This document shows, piece by piece, positions 1 through 7,798 of a DNA stretch of 26,943 nt. Made by a program: the position numbers and the translations under genes. Source of the DNA: Dehalococcoidia bacterium UBA2158 (GTDB taxonomy: Bacteria; Chloroflexota; Dehalococcoidia; Lucifugimonadales; UBA3495); NCBI GenBank assembly GCA_002328185.1, contig DCWQ01000027.1:18652-45594 (forward strand), written 5' to 3'. The first letter of the stretch is position 1, and each line of letters starts with the position of its first letter. The notes below the pieces were generated by a model. The model saw only the letters and a list, made by a program, of their open reading frames with translations, was not told the DNA's origin and did no database searches.

Positions 1-631
1 GCTCGCCCACCGAACCTCCTGCTGGGACTACCAGCATTCCCACTTTCGGCAATGACGGCCAGCCGGTCAGTCTCACGTTGGAGAACCACGGCGGCTCTAT
101 GGAAAGCCACACTCCCGGGGGATTTCAGGGTTCGGGCATTGGCCTCTTCGCCGTAGACAACCTGAACCGCAACTTTCCTGACGGCGGCGGTGTCCAGATG
201 TTCTTGACCTTCGATCTCAGCGAGATACCCCATGGGAAAGTCGAGTCGGCGGTGTTGAGCGCTGCCAATGCCACCGTCATGCGCACGCCGTTCCAAGACT
301 TGGCCCCCTTGAGGGCTGAGGAATTCCATTTTGACGGGTTCTCGTCTCAACTCTGGAATGTAGGCCCGGTGGCGAGAGGCGCGGCGTGCACATTGGCCGA
401 GGCAGCCGGAGAACCGATCACATGTGAAATCTCCGCAGCGGTCCAGAGTTCCTTGGACGACTCCCACCGGTCGCCCAGTTCAGGCTCCGCTTATACGAAG
501 CCGGCGACGGTGACGGCGAGCAAGACCTAGTGGCATTCTTCAAGAGCGATTCCAACACCAACGAGCCCGGTATCTTCCTGCTAGATGTGACCGTCAGCCC
601 TAATGCAAAAGGCTCAACTCCTGGCCTTTAG
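1..631 (+). pseudogene. Left-truncated, frameshifted DNRLRE-like surface protein gene
   Basis: The reading frame is open from the left edge (codon phase begins at base 3), so the TTG at 78 is not a true start and the gene begins outside the window. The protein is rich in Gly, Asn and Asp. It has a stretch around 200-260 (MFLTFDLSEIPHGKVESAVL) resembling the strands of DNRLRE/jelly-roll secreted proteins. The frame runs to a TAG at 528-530. From about 467 the +2 frame instead continues sensibly (FRLRLYEAGDGDGEQDLVAF, then SDSNTNEPGIFLLDVTVSP) to a TAG at 629-631. A single-base change near 461-476 therefore splits the natural C-terminus. Its 3' end overlaps the end of the convergent peptidase remnant. 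It could be a sequencing or assembly error rather than decay. The family call is tentative; the frameshift is fairly clear. Confidence 0.6.
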
Positions 632-862
632 TAACTGTCCGGCCACATACCGGGCCAGGGTGATCTCCTCCTGGGTAAGGGTCATGCCATTGGTGCCGGA
701 GAAGAGCAACCGGCCCCCGCCAGCGCGGGCGTGTTGCAGCCTAAAGATGTGGCCCACTTCGTGGCTGCTGACCCGGCGGTCATCAACCAAGCATAGACAT
801 TGAACAGCGTTAAATGCGAGCCGAATCACCGGAATGTGAGCAATCTTACATGTTTGATCGCG
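614..862 (-). pseudogene. Remnant of a zinc metallopeptidase (HExxH) C-terminus
   Basis: The minus frame is open from just after a TAG at 863-865 to a TGA at 614-616, with a possible GTG start at 829. It encodes HEVGHIFRLQHA, an HExxH zinc-peptidase helix whose third ligand lies where metzincins have HExxHxxGxxH, but the helix-breaking Gly is replaced by Arg. About ten residues later comes LFSGTNGMTLTQEEI, which looks like the Met-turn and following helix of matrixin-like peptidases. Only about 80 residues are open, far short of a complete peptidase of about 160 or more, and no signal peptide or ribosome site is seen. It abuts the Tag-like gene and overlaps the end of the frameshifted gene on the other strand. 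I read it as a decayed fragment. Coding status is inferred from the motif alone. Confidence 0.5.
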
Positions 863-870
863 CTAATGAT

Positions 871-1398
871 TCAGCTGGCCGTAGGGGCGTATTTGTCGCC
901 TTCTTGGCGGGTGATTCGGCCCGATGCCATCAGCCACATCCGGGATATCTCTGGCCCCATGAACTTGAATGTGGAGCGCAGTTCTTTCTGAAGCGACGGG
1001 TAGTCCGTCCCATCTAGCAGGTCGTAGAACCATTTGCAGAAGCCGCCGTGCTCTTCTTGGATGTGCTGGGTGATCTCAGCATTGGCGATCACCGCCTGAA
1101 TCTTCTGCCGGTTACGGATTATCCCCGGGTCCTCCCTCAGCCGCTCCAGGTCGGCTGGGCCCATGGCGGCCACGGTTTCTATGTTCCAGTCGGCGAAAGC
1201 GGCCCTGAAACTGTCTCGGCGTGAGAGCACCATCCGCCAGGTAAGCCCGGCCTGAAACACCTGCAGGCTCATCACCTCGAAAAGGGCATCGTCCCCAGTG
1301 GCCCGTTTGCCCCAGATCTCCTTGGAATACCACTCCCGCAACGGGTCGCCCGAGGCCGTTTCTCTGGCCTCCCATTCTTCCGAGGTTTCTTCAGGCAT
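871..1398 (-). CDS. DNA-3-methyladenine glycosylase I (Tag)-like protein, atypical
   Basis: 175 residues. The core around residues 39-107 (FQAGLTW, then RRDSFRAAF, then IIRNRQKIQAVIANA) is the helix-hairpin-helix signature of the Tag family, which removes 3-methyladenine from alkylated DNA. Key residues differ. The Glu that contacts the base in E. coli Tag (LEG-QQAGLSW) is Gln46 here. The N-terminal Cys and His and the C-terminal His-x3-Cys that bind zinc are absent, and the protein has one Cys in all. It may be a divergent glycosylase or a relative with another role. The ATG at 1398 follows AGGGGGA at a good distance. It is the last gene of the minus operon, 23 bp after the CocE-type hydrolase. 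The family is confident; the activity is not. Confidence 0.8.
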   Translation of the reverse strand: MPEETSEEWEARETASGDPLREWYSKEIWGKRATGDDALFEVMSLQVFQAGLTWRMVLSRRDSFRAAFADWNIETVAAMGPADLERLREDPGIIRNRQKIQAVIANAEITQHIQEEHGGFCKWFYDLLDGTDYPSLQKELRSTFKFMGPEISRMWLMASGRITRQEGDKYAPTAS

Positions 1399-1421
1399 TC
1401 TTTCCCCCTTATCTAGGTTGA

Positions 1422-3167
1422 TTACCGGGGCACGATGGCCACGCTGACGTAAGACGCCTGCTGGCCGTCGTGGAATATGGTCTGGAGTGCCGGCCGCAGC
1501 TCCGTGTCCTCGGCGATGATGTTCCCGGTGTTGGTGTTGCGGTCGAACCGCGGGAAATTACTGCTGGATATCTCTAGGCGTATCTGGTGTCCGGCCTTGA
1601 ACACGTTGCTGGTGGCCCAGAGGTCAATGTCGTAGCAGTAGGGCCGGCCCGGCTCCAACATAGTGGGGTTGGACATGGAATCGCGATAGCGCGCCCTGAT
1701 TATGCCGTCGGTCAGGTTTCGGGCGCAGCCATTTTCGCAGACATCAACCAACTTGGCGGTAAAATCGGTGTCAGTGGCTGAGGTCGACGCCCACAGCGTC
1801 ACCGTCACTGGCCCAGTGACCTCCATGTCGCGCTCCAATGGGGACGTGGAGTAGACCAACACGTCCTGGCGCTCCTCCACCTCGTTCTGGTCGTAGGCGC
1901 CGTTGGCCGCGTAGTAGGGGTTGCAGCAGAGCGCGCCGCCGGCGGTGGGCACCGGATCGGCCGGGTTATACAAGAACACGTCCGGCGGCTCTGACTGGGG
2001 GCTGTCTATTTCGAGACTGCCGTCGCCATTCTTGGAGTTGGCCTTGCCGCCGCTGTGGAGGTAGTACTTGGTCTCGATGGCCCTGGCCAGCGGCCATTCC
2101 TGCTCGTCCCGCCACTGGTCGTCGCCCATGACGAAGATGCGCACCGGCGCTTCTTCGGTGATCCCATTTTTGCCATCATTAAGCCAGTGGTCGAACCAGC
2201 GCAGGTGCATGCCGTCGATGTCGGTGGCTGCTGGGTCGGCCATGATCCCGAAATAATGTCTGCCCGCCATCGTCGAGCCGCGTGCGCCGTGAGCCCACGG
2301 GCCGATGATCAGTTTTTGTCCGCCGCGGGCCGTTTCATTGGCCCCAGACTCCTTCATGCCTAGATAGTTGCGGATGGTGCCGCCCAAAAAGATGTCGTAC
2401 CAGCCGCCCAGGTGCATCGCAGGGACGTCGATCTCCGAGTGGTGGCCTTCGATGCAGAGCTTCTTCCAGTAGTCGTCGAAGTCGGGGTGGGCCAGCCAGT
2501 CGTAGTAGTACTTAGCCATTCCCGAGTCCAGGCCGGGGAAGTCTTTGGTGGGCAGGTGTTCAAAACCTTCGGTCATGTTGTCCACGACCCTGATCAACTC
2601 CCCGTGCCGTTCTCTAGGCACATTTTGCACGCTGGAAATATTCTTGAAATTGGCCAGGGTCAACTGGAGTAGCGTCCAAGACATATTGAAGCCCAATTCG
2701 AATGCCCCGCCTTGGTAGGTCCAGCCGTCGTGGTAATTGGAGGCGGTGACGGTGGGCGCGAGGGCCACCAGATGGGGCGGCCGAGACGTGGCCGCCAGCC
2801 ATTGGGTGGCTCCCACGTAAGACGCTCCGTACATGCCGACCTTGCCGTTGGACCACGGTTGAGCGGCGGCCCACTCCACGGTGTCATAGCCGTCGTCGAT
2901 GTCATCCACGAAGGCGTAGAACTCACCCTCCGACGCATGCCGTCCACGGGTGTCTTGGATCACCACCGCGAACCCAGCCTTGGCCGACCTGATGGGATCC
3001 AACATGGAGGCGCTCAAAGCATTGGTCTTGTCGTATGGCGTGCGCTGCAGGATGGTCGGGAACGGCCCATTGCCCTCGGGCCGGTAGATGTCGGCATAGA
3101 GGGTGACGCCGTCTCGCATGGCGACGGCGATGTTGGTTTCTATTTTTAAAGAGATCGAGTCCGGCAT
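1422..3167 (-). CDS. CocE/NonD family serine hydrolase (X-Pro dipeptidyl-peptidase-like)
   Basis: 581 residues, normal for the family. The N-terminal alpha/beta-hydrolase domain carries GASYVG with nucleophile Ser116. The other triad members are Asp258 in GGWYD and His293 in GPWAHG. These fall almost exactly where cocaine esterase CocE has Ser117, Asp259 and His287. The C-terminal third (from about 430) is the beta jelly-roll of the family, including the GPVTVTLWASTSATDTDF stretch. Members hydrolyse esters or acyl-amides; the substrate here is unknown. No signal peptide is seen, so it is probably cytoplasmic. The frame stays open to 3353, but the ATG at 3167 has AGGAG seven bases upstream and the extension is unlike the family. 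That ribosome site overlaps the TAG stop of the upstream monooxygenase, so the two are translationally coupled. Confidence 0.93.
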   Translation of the reverse strand: MPDSISLKIETNIAVAMRDGVTLYADIYRPEGNGPFPTILQRTPYDKTNALSASMLDPIRSAKAGFAVVIQDTRGRHASEGEFYAFVDDIDDGYDTVEWAAAQPWSNGKVGMYGASYVGATQWLAATSRPPHLVALAPTVTASNYHDGWTYQGGAFELGFNMSWTLLQLTLANFKNISSVQNVPRERHGELIRVVDNMTEGFEHLPTKDFPGLDSGMAKYYYDWLAHPDFDDYWKKLCIEGHHSEIDVPAMHLGGWYDIFLGGTIRNYLGMKESGANETARGGQKLIIGPWAHGARGSTMAGRHYFGIMADPAATDIDGMHLRWFDHWLNDGKNGITEEAPVRIFVMGDDQWRDEQEWPLARAIETKYYLHSGGKANSKNGDGSLEIDSPQSEPPDVFLYNPADPVPTAGGALCCNPYYAANGAYDQNEVEERQDVLVYSTSPLERDMEVTGPVTVTLWASTSATDTDFTAKLVDVCENGCARNLTDGIIRARYRDSMSNPTMLEPGRPYCYDIDLWATSNVFKAGHQIRLEISSSNFPRFDRNTNTGNIIAEDTELRPALQTIFHDGQQASYVSVAIVPR

Positions 3168-3177
3168 GGTTATTCTC

Positions 3178-4134
3178 CTATGCTTGGAATTGTGGCATGA
3201 CGTGGGAGGCAAACATCTCCATCTGGCGGAAAAAAGAGTCCGGCTCGGAGGCCAGGAACCCCAGATTGATGTGCTCAACTCCAGCGTCGACACGGTCTTC
3301 GACAGCCTTGATGCAGTCCTCGGGCGTCCCGGCGATGCAGAGCGACCGGGCAATGCTCTCGGCGCTCCGCTCCGGTGTGACGTAGCGTTCTCCGACGTTG
3401 GAGACCGCTAGTGCCAGGGCCTCTGATGCATCGGAAGAGATGGCAGTTGGCTGGTTCAGGCCCCAATGGAACCCGGTCAGGTCGCGCCCGGCCTCGGCGG
3501 CGTACTGGCGCACCATGTCGTTGCTGGCTTTGACGCGGCGCACGCTGAACAGATAGGGATACCATCCGTCGCCCATAACTCCAGCCCTCCGCATTGCCGC
3601 TTCGCTGCGGCCCGATACCCAGATGGCCGGATACGGTTTTTGGGCCGGGAAGGGCAGCAGTGTAACGTCGTCGAAATGGAAAAAATCGCCGTGATGGGAC
3701 ACGTGCTCTTCGGTCCAGAGCCGCTTCATCACCTGGAGCATCTCGTCAGTGCGCTTGCCCCTGGTGTGGACATCAACGCCCACGGCATCGAACTCGATCT
3801 TGGTGCCGCGCTGACCGCTGATGCCGATGCCGAAGTCCAAGCGGCCGCCCGACACCTGGTCCACGCTGGCCACCATCTTGGCCAGGATCACCGGATCGTA
3901 CAGAGGCGCGACAACGATGCCGGTCATCACCCTGAGGTTGGTCGTGGCTCCGGCGGCGGCGGCCATGGCCGGCAGGTTTAGCAGGGTCGGCCGCGGCGGG
4001 TTGCCGTCCATGATGTGCTCGCCCATGGTCACCCGACCGTAGCCCAGGTCCTCGGCCCGGCGGGCGAACTCGGGCACGTCCCAATAGTTATCGACTGAAA
4101 GGTTGACGCCAAAGGTGATTTTCGAACTGGCCAT
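3178..4134 (-). CDS. Luciferase-like (LLM class) flavin-dependent oxidoreductase
   Basis: 318 residues with the LLM TIM-barrel pattern: an N-terminal strand (ITFGVNLS), AEDLGYGRVTMGEH, a conserved V(V/A)AP-YDPV-LAK-VA-VD--SGGRL--GIG stretch at about 76-107, and a C-terminal GTPEDCIKAVEDRVDAGVEHINLGF segment. LLM proteins use reduced FMN or F420 to oxygenate or oxidise small organic molecules. The cofactor and substrate cannot be told from this sequence. ATG 4134 follows AGGAG at about six bases. It lies 32 bp after the acyl-CoA-dehydrogenase-fold gene and 10 bp before the CocE-type hydrolase, so it is the second gene of a four-gene operon. An oxygenase followed by an esterase suggests sequential attack on one class of compound; that is inference. 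Confidence 0.92.
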   Translation of the reverse strand: MASSKITFGVNLSVDNYWDVPEFARRAEDLGYGRVTMGEHIMDGNPPRPTLLNLPAMAAAAGATTNLRVMTGIVVAPLYDPVILAKMVASVDQVSGGRLDFGIGISGQRGTKIEFDAVGVDVHTRGKRTDEMLQVMKRLWTEEHVSHHGDFFHFDDVTLLPFPAQKPYPAIWVSGRSEAAMRRAGVMGDGWYPYLFSVRRVKASNDMVRQYAAEAGRDLTGFHWGLNQPTAISSDASEALALAVSNVGERYVTPERSAESIARSLCIAGTPEDCIKAVEDRVDAGVEHINLGFLASEPDSFFRQMEMFASHVMPQFQA

Positions 4135-4166
4135 GTTATCTCCTGGGACCGTTCAGGTCCGGGCGA

Positions 4167-5384
4167 TTAAGCTTCGTTGGGGTCCAGGCCCAATGCGACT
4201 TGTCCGATGAATGCTATCGCTTGGTTGGTGGCCCATGGCTGCATGAAAGGGCCGGCCCTGACGTCCCGGTATAACCGCGATAGGGTGCTGTTGGCCAGGA
4301 ACCCGGCGCCCCCATACAATGTCAACGCCCGGTCGACGATCGCCCCCGATGTCGTCATCACGAATTTCTTGGCAACGGCTCCGTTCTTGATGATCTGGAA
4401 TGCCCTTTCTTCGGTCTCGTCGCCTTCAAGAGAATAATCGTCCAGCATCTGTGCTGCGCGGCTCAGCATGGCGCGGCAGGCCGCCAGGTCAATCTCGTTG
4501 TCGGCAGTGGTGACCTGGTTCATTGGGTAATGTGCACCTCCGTCCCTCCCTTTGATGGCGTCGACCGCAATCTGATGGGCCGACTCGGCAATCCCGAGAA
4601 AGATCGACGACAGGCCGATGCTTGAAACGGAAGCCATGGCCAGAAATGGGGCGTTGTATTTGCCGTACTCGCCGATGTCACTGAACTCTTCGTCTTTGAC
4701 TAAATAGTCGGTGAAGATGACATCGTGGCTGCCGGAAGCCCTCATGCCCATACCGTCCCAGTTGGACTTGATCTCAACGCCGAGTCGGTCCACAGGCACG
4801 ATAGCGGCCCCCATGCGCTGATTCCCAGCCTCATTCTCGAAACGTGCGCGCACGGCCAGCATGTCGGCGGCGGGCGATCCGGTGGCGAATGTCTTGGCGC
4901 CATTGAACAGCCAACCGCCCTCAACTTTGGTGGCCAGGGTCCGGGAGGTCCGGATATTGGCCCCTGGTTCGGAGTTGGCCACCGTTATGAACGCTTCTCC
5001 GACCCCGATCTTTTTGAGCAACTCCTCGGAGCGGTTGCGCAGGGCCTTATTCCCCGTGGCAATTGCCCGGCGCAGGGCCCGGGCCGTGCCCAGGGTACGG
5101 GACAAGTGCATGATGAAAGCCAACGGGGTTGACCCCTCCGCCCGCCCCAGCCGGTTCATCGCAACCATGCAGTCATGGTTAGAGGTCACGCCCATCCCGC
5201 CAAGTTCTTCGGGCACTGCCGCGGCGGCGAAACCACTTTTCCTTAGGGCCGTGACGTTCTCAACTGGGAATACCCCCTTTCGGTCGTATTCGGCGGCGGT
5301 GACAGCGAAATCTGCGGCGTGTTTCTCGGCCAGTTCGACCATGCGTTTCCCGGGATCGGTCAACGCTTTAAGTTCAAAGTCCAA
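4167..5384 (-). CDS. Acyl-CoA dehydrogenase-fold flavoprotein
   Basis: 405 residues from the proposed TTG start at 5384, which is preceded by GGGGGAG seven bases upstream. The frame stays open to 5501, but the extra 39 residues are unlike the family and overlap a palindrome. The three ACAD domains are visible: an N-terminal helical part with PEELGGMGV, the middle beta domain (FITVANSEPGANIR, WLFNGAKTFATGS, WDGMGMRASGSHDVIFTDY), and C-terminal helices with LYGGAGFLANSTLSRLYRDVRAGPF. Where canonical acyl-CoA dehydrogenases have the catalytic Glu (YEGT-type motif), this protein reads FMQPWATNQA. It may thus use another base or be an ACAD-fold monooxygenase, which would suit the neighbouring LLM enzyme. 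It is the first gene of the minus operon. Confidence 0.9.
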   Translation of the reverse strand: MDFELKALTDPGKRMVELAEKHAADFAVTAAEYDRKGVFPVENVTALRKSGFAAAAVPEELGGMGVTSNHDCMVAMNRLGRAEGSTPLAFIMHLSRTLGTARALRRAIATGNKALRNRSEELLKKIGVGEAFITVANSEPGANIRTSRTLATKVEGGWLFNGAKTFATGSPAADMLAVRARFENEAGNQRMGAAIVPVDRLGVEIKSNWDGMGMRASGSHDVIFTDYLVKDEEFSDIGEYGKYNAPFLAMASVSSIGLSSIFLGIAESAHQIAVDAIKGRDGGAHYPMNQVTTADNEIDLAACRAMLSRAAQMLDDYSLEGDETEERAFQIIKNGAVAKKFVMTTSGAIVDRALTLYGGAGFLANSTLSRLYRDVRAGPFMQPWATNQAIAFIGQVALGLDPNEA

Positions 5385-5413
5385 TTTGGAGCTCCCCCTG
5401 GGGTTTCTAATTG

Positions 5414-5455
5414 GGGTATCTAACCTGACGTGTCTAATAGGACATTCAGATACCC
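5414..5455. promoter_or_regulatory. Inverted repeat in the leader of the minus-strand operon (candidate operator)
   Basis: GGGTATCT at 5414-5421 and AGATACCC at 5448-5455 are perfect 8-base inverted arms, with TGTC...GACA nested inside (5431-5444) on a slightly different centre. It lies just downstream of the predicted transcription start of the acyl-CoA-dehydrogenase-fold gene and upstream of its TTG start. It could be an operator or an mRNA stem. The repeat is seen directly; the function is inferred. Confidence 0.4.
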
Positions 5456-5472
5456 GATATTTACCGAACACC

Positions 5473-5501
5473 AGATTACTCCCTGAGCCTCTGGGAATCA
5501 A
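5473..5501 (-). promoter_or_regulatory. Candidate sigma70-type promoter of the minus operon
   Basis: On the minus strand TTGATT (5501-5496) is followed after 17 bases by TAATCT (5478-5473). Transcription would start near 5466, about 80 bases before the TTG start at 5384. The spacing is ideal and the boxes are moderate matches. Confidence 0.45.
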
Positions 5502-5601
5502 TTTCTACTCAGGCCAGTCTGTCCTCGTAATGGCATTGTATTAAGCTACTTTTTCAGAGAGGATAATAAGATAGCTAGTGTCCACTGTCTTAGGAGGCCA
5601 G

Positions 5602-6507
5602 ATGGATTTTAAAACATCTTGCCGGTCCAAGTTGATGGTCGGAAAAACCTGCCTGGTGACCGGGGCCACCAACGGTATCGGACGTGTGACCGCCCTCGAA
5701 TTGGCCCACATGGGCGCTGATGTGCTCATCGCCGGTCGAGACCCTGCCAGGTGCGCCCTGACTGCCGCCGACATCCGTGAAGAAAGCGGCAATCCCAATG
5801 TGGATTTCTTGGTGGCCGACCTCTCTTCTCAGGAGGAGGTGCGCCGCTTGGCCAAGGAGTTCAAGGAGCGGCGCCAACGGTTGGACGTTCTACTCAACAA
5901 TGCCGGCGCCATCAACATCAGCCGCAGGAAAAGCGCCGACGGCATAGAGATGACCTTCGCGCTCAACCACCTTTCTTGTTTCCTGCTCACCAACCTGCTG
6001 CTGGATGTTTTGTCGGCTTCGAGCCCGGCTCGGGTGGTCAACGTGGCATCCTCGGTCCATGAGAAAGCCAAGATCGACCTTTTTGATATCCACGCGCCCC
6101 GCCGCTATTCCGGTTTTCGGGCCTACTCCCGTTCCAAGCTGTGCAACCTGCTCTTCACCTACGAGTTGGCCCGCCGCCTGGAAGGCACCGGAGTAACGGC
6201 CAACGCCCTGCACCCCGGCCTGGTGGCGACCAATATCCTGACCAATAACGGCATCCTGGGCCGGTTCCTAAATATACTGCTAGGTGTACGGGGAATCAGC
6301 GTCGAAGCCGGCGCGCTCACCTCGGTTTACGCAGCCTCGTCTCCCGAGTTGGTAGGCGTTTCCGGCAAATACTTGGACAAGAGGCAGATCGTGCCTTCTT
6401 CGTTCCGCAGCTTCGACGAAGCCCAGGCGGCCGCCCTCTGGGAACTGAGCGCCAGCCTGACCGGCCTCCCGTCAGAGACACCCATACCCTCAACGTTCTC
6501 GGTTTAA
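5602..6507 (+). CDS. Short-chain dehydrogenase/reductase, retinol dehydrogenase-like
   Basis: 301 residues from ATG 5602, chosen because TAGGAGG ends five bases upstream; the in-frame GTG at 5578 lies before that site. The SDR elements are in order: TGATNGIG nucleotide-binding loop (20-27), NNAG (99-102), the catalytic Ser around 150 in VNVASS, and Tyr175 with Lys179 in YSRSK. The length and the HPGLVATN segment resemble the retinol-dehydrogenase/WW-oxidoreductase branch, which usually prefers NADP. The substrate is unknown. It is transcribed away from the acyl-CoA-dehydrogenase-fold operon across a gap of about 217 bp and appears to be its own unit; the next gene has a separate promoter. No clear promoter was found upstream, only an isolated GATAAT-like box. 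Confidence 0.92.
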   Translation: MDFKTSCRSKLMVGKTCLVTGATNGIGRVTALELAHMGADVLIAGRDPARCALTAADIREESGNPNVDFLVADLSSQEEVRRLAKEFKERRQRLDVLLNNAGAINISRRKSADGIEMTFALNHLSCFLLTNLLLDVLSASSPARVVNVASSVHEKAKIDLFDIHAPRRYSGFRAYSRSKLCNLLFTYELARRLEGTGVTANALHPGLVATNILTNNGILGRFLNILLGVRGISVEAGALTSVYAASSPELVGVSGKYLDKRQIVPSSFRSFDEAQAAALWELSASLTGLPSETPIPSTFSV

Positions 6508-6529
6508 CTCCCCAGGCTCGGCCTCGTTG

Positions 6530-6558
6530 TTGACAGCTACGATTGGCCCTCGCATAAT
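6530..6558 (+). promoter_or_regulatory. Strong sigma70-type promoter
   Basis: TTGACA (6530-6535), a 17-base spacer, then CATAAT (6553-6558). The -35 box is perfect and the -10 box has one mismatch. Transcription would begin near 6565, about 26 bases before the ATG of the FAD oxidoreductase at 6591. Confidence 0.7.
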
Positions 6559-6590
6559 TCCTGCATCCTCTACCCGGAGTCCAACCACAC

Positions 6591-7784
6591 ATGGCAGAAA
6601 AAGTTGACGTAGCCGTTATCGGCGCGGGAGTCATAGGCTGCTCCGTCGCCTATTACCTGGCCAGAGAAGGCATTAAGGTCGCCCTGCTGGAGCGCGAGTC
6701 CATCGGCAGCGGCTCATCCGCCCACGCCACAGGGTTCATCAGCCTCCTGGGCACCGAATTCACCCCCGGACCGTCCTTCGCATTCGGACTGGAAAGCTAT
6801 CACGAGTTCCCGTCGTTGGTCGCAGAACTGGAAGGAGCCACCGGGATGGACCTGTTCTACCAACGGCGTCCCTCTCTGCGGTTGGCCCTCGAAGAGAGGG
6901 AAGAAGAGCTGATCAAGGACCTCATGACCTGGCAGCAAGAGCACGTCGCCATGCATTGGATCACTGCCGCCGAGGTCCATGAGCTGGAGCCGAGGCTGAC
7001 CAAGTCGCTCATCGGCGCCGTCTACGAAGATGAGTCGGCCCAGTTGGACAGTTACCGGCTGAACCTGGCCCTGGCCGCCGGAGCCGAGAAGAAGGGCGCA
7101 CAGATCATCAACCGCAAGGTGACCGGCCTGATCTCTGAAGGCAACCGGATCACCGGCGTGCAGACCGACCAAGGTGATATCTCCTGCGGCACCGTGGTGG
7201 TGGCTGCCGGACTCTGGAGCCCTTCCTTCCAAAGAGACCTCGGCTTTCCAATACCTGTTGGAGCCCTTAAGGGAGAGCGTCTGCTGCTGAAATATGATGG
7301 CGACCCTCTCCAGGTGTTGATCAGCTCCCCCAAACGCGGCCACATGATCAGCCGATTGGACGGCTTCCTGAGCGTGGGCAGCACCGGCGGAAGGGACTAC
7401 GACCTAGACCAACTCTACCAAGGCGAGGACATGGACCGGGTGCCGACCGAGACGGCGCGCGTCGAGATCATGCAACGGGCCATCGACGTATTCCCAGACC
7501 TGGAGAACGCAGCCTTGGTGGAACAACTGGCCGGGTCTCGGCCCCTCAGTCCCGACCGTGTCCCTATCATCGGCCCGGTTCCTGGAAAAGAGGGGGTGGT
7601 GCTGGCCACCGGACACACCACCAAGGGCATCCACCTGGGCCCCAGCACCGCCAAGGCCGTCGCCGAATACATCCAGGGCGGCTGCAAGCAGGTGCCGGAA
7701 TCCATCAAGCTATTCCTGCCCGAGCGGTTTGCCGGAATGACCGAGGCCGATTTCCGGACCGCCGGACTAAGCGTTGACGAGTGA
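6591..7784 (+). CDS. FAD-dependent oxidoreductase, glycine/D-amino-acid oxidase (DAO) family
   Basis: 397 residues. The N-terminal dinucleotide-binding fold is VAVIGAGVIGCSVAYYLA with GxGxxG at 11-16 and the ribose-binding Glu34. The C-terminal FAD-binding stretch ends with RPLSPDRVPIIGPVPG followed by GVVLATGHTTKGIHLGPSTAK, the usual DAO arrangement. Related enzymes oxidise secondary or D-amino acids and N-methylated amines; the substrate here is not deducible. A clear promoter lies just upstream. The ribosome site is weak (GGAG about eleven bases before ATG). The stop codon is 14 bp from the ATG of the following hydrolase, so the two form an operon. Confidence 0.9.
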   Translation: MAEKVDVAVIGAGVIGCSVAYYLAREGIKVALLERESIGSGSSAHATGFISLLGTEFTPGPSFAFGLESYHEFPSLVAELEGATGMDLFYQRRPSLRLALEEREEELIKDLMTWQQEHVAMHWITAAEVHELEPRLTKSLIGAVYEDESAQLDSYRLNLALAAGAEKKGAQIINRKVTGLISEGNRITGVQTDQGDISCGTVVVAAGLWSPSFQRDLGFPIPVGALKGERLLLKYDGDPLQVLISSPKRGHMISRLDGFLSVGSTGGRDYDLDQLYQGEDMDRVPTETARVEIMQRAIDVFPDLENAALVEQLAGSRPLSPDRVPIIGPVPGKEGVVLATGHTTKGIHLGPSTAKAVAEYIQGGCKQVPESIKLFLPERFAGMTEADFRTAGLSVDE

Positions 7785-7798
7785 CAGGAGTAATACCC

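Noticed and set aside
78..530. Complete 150-residue protein beginning at TTG 78
   Set aside because: The frame is open to the window edge, no ribosome site precedes the TTG, and the C-terminus continues in another frame.
3168..3353. N-terminal extension of the CocE-type hydrolase
   Set aside because: It overlaps the end of the monooxygenase gene, is unlike the family, and a good ribosome site supports ATG 3167.
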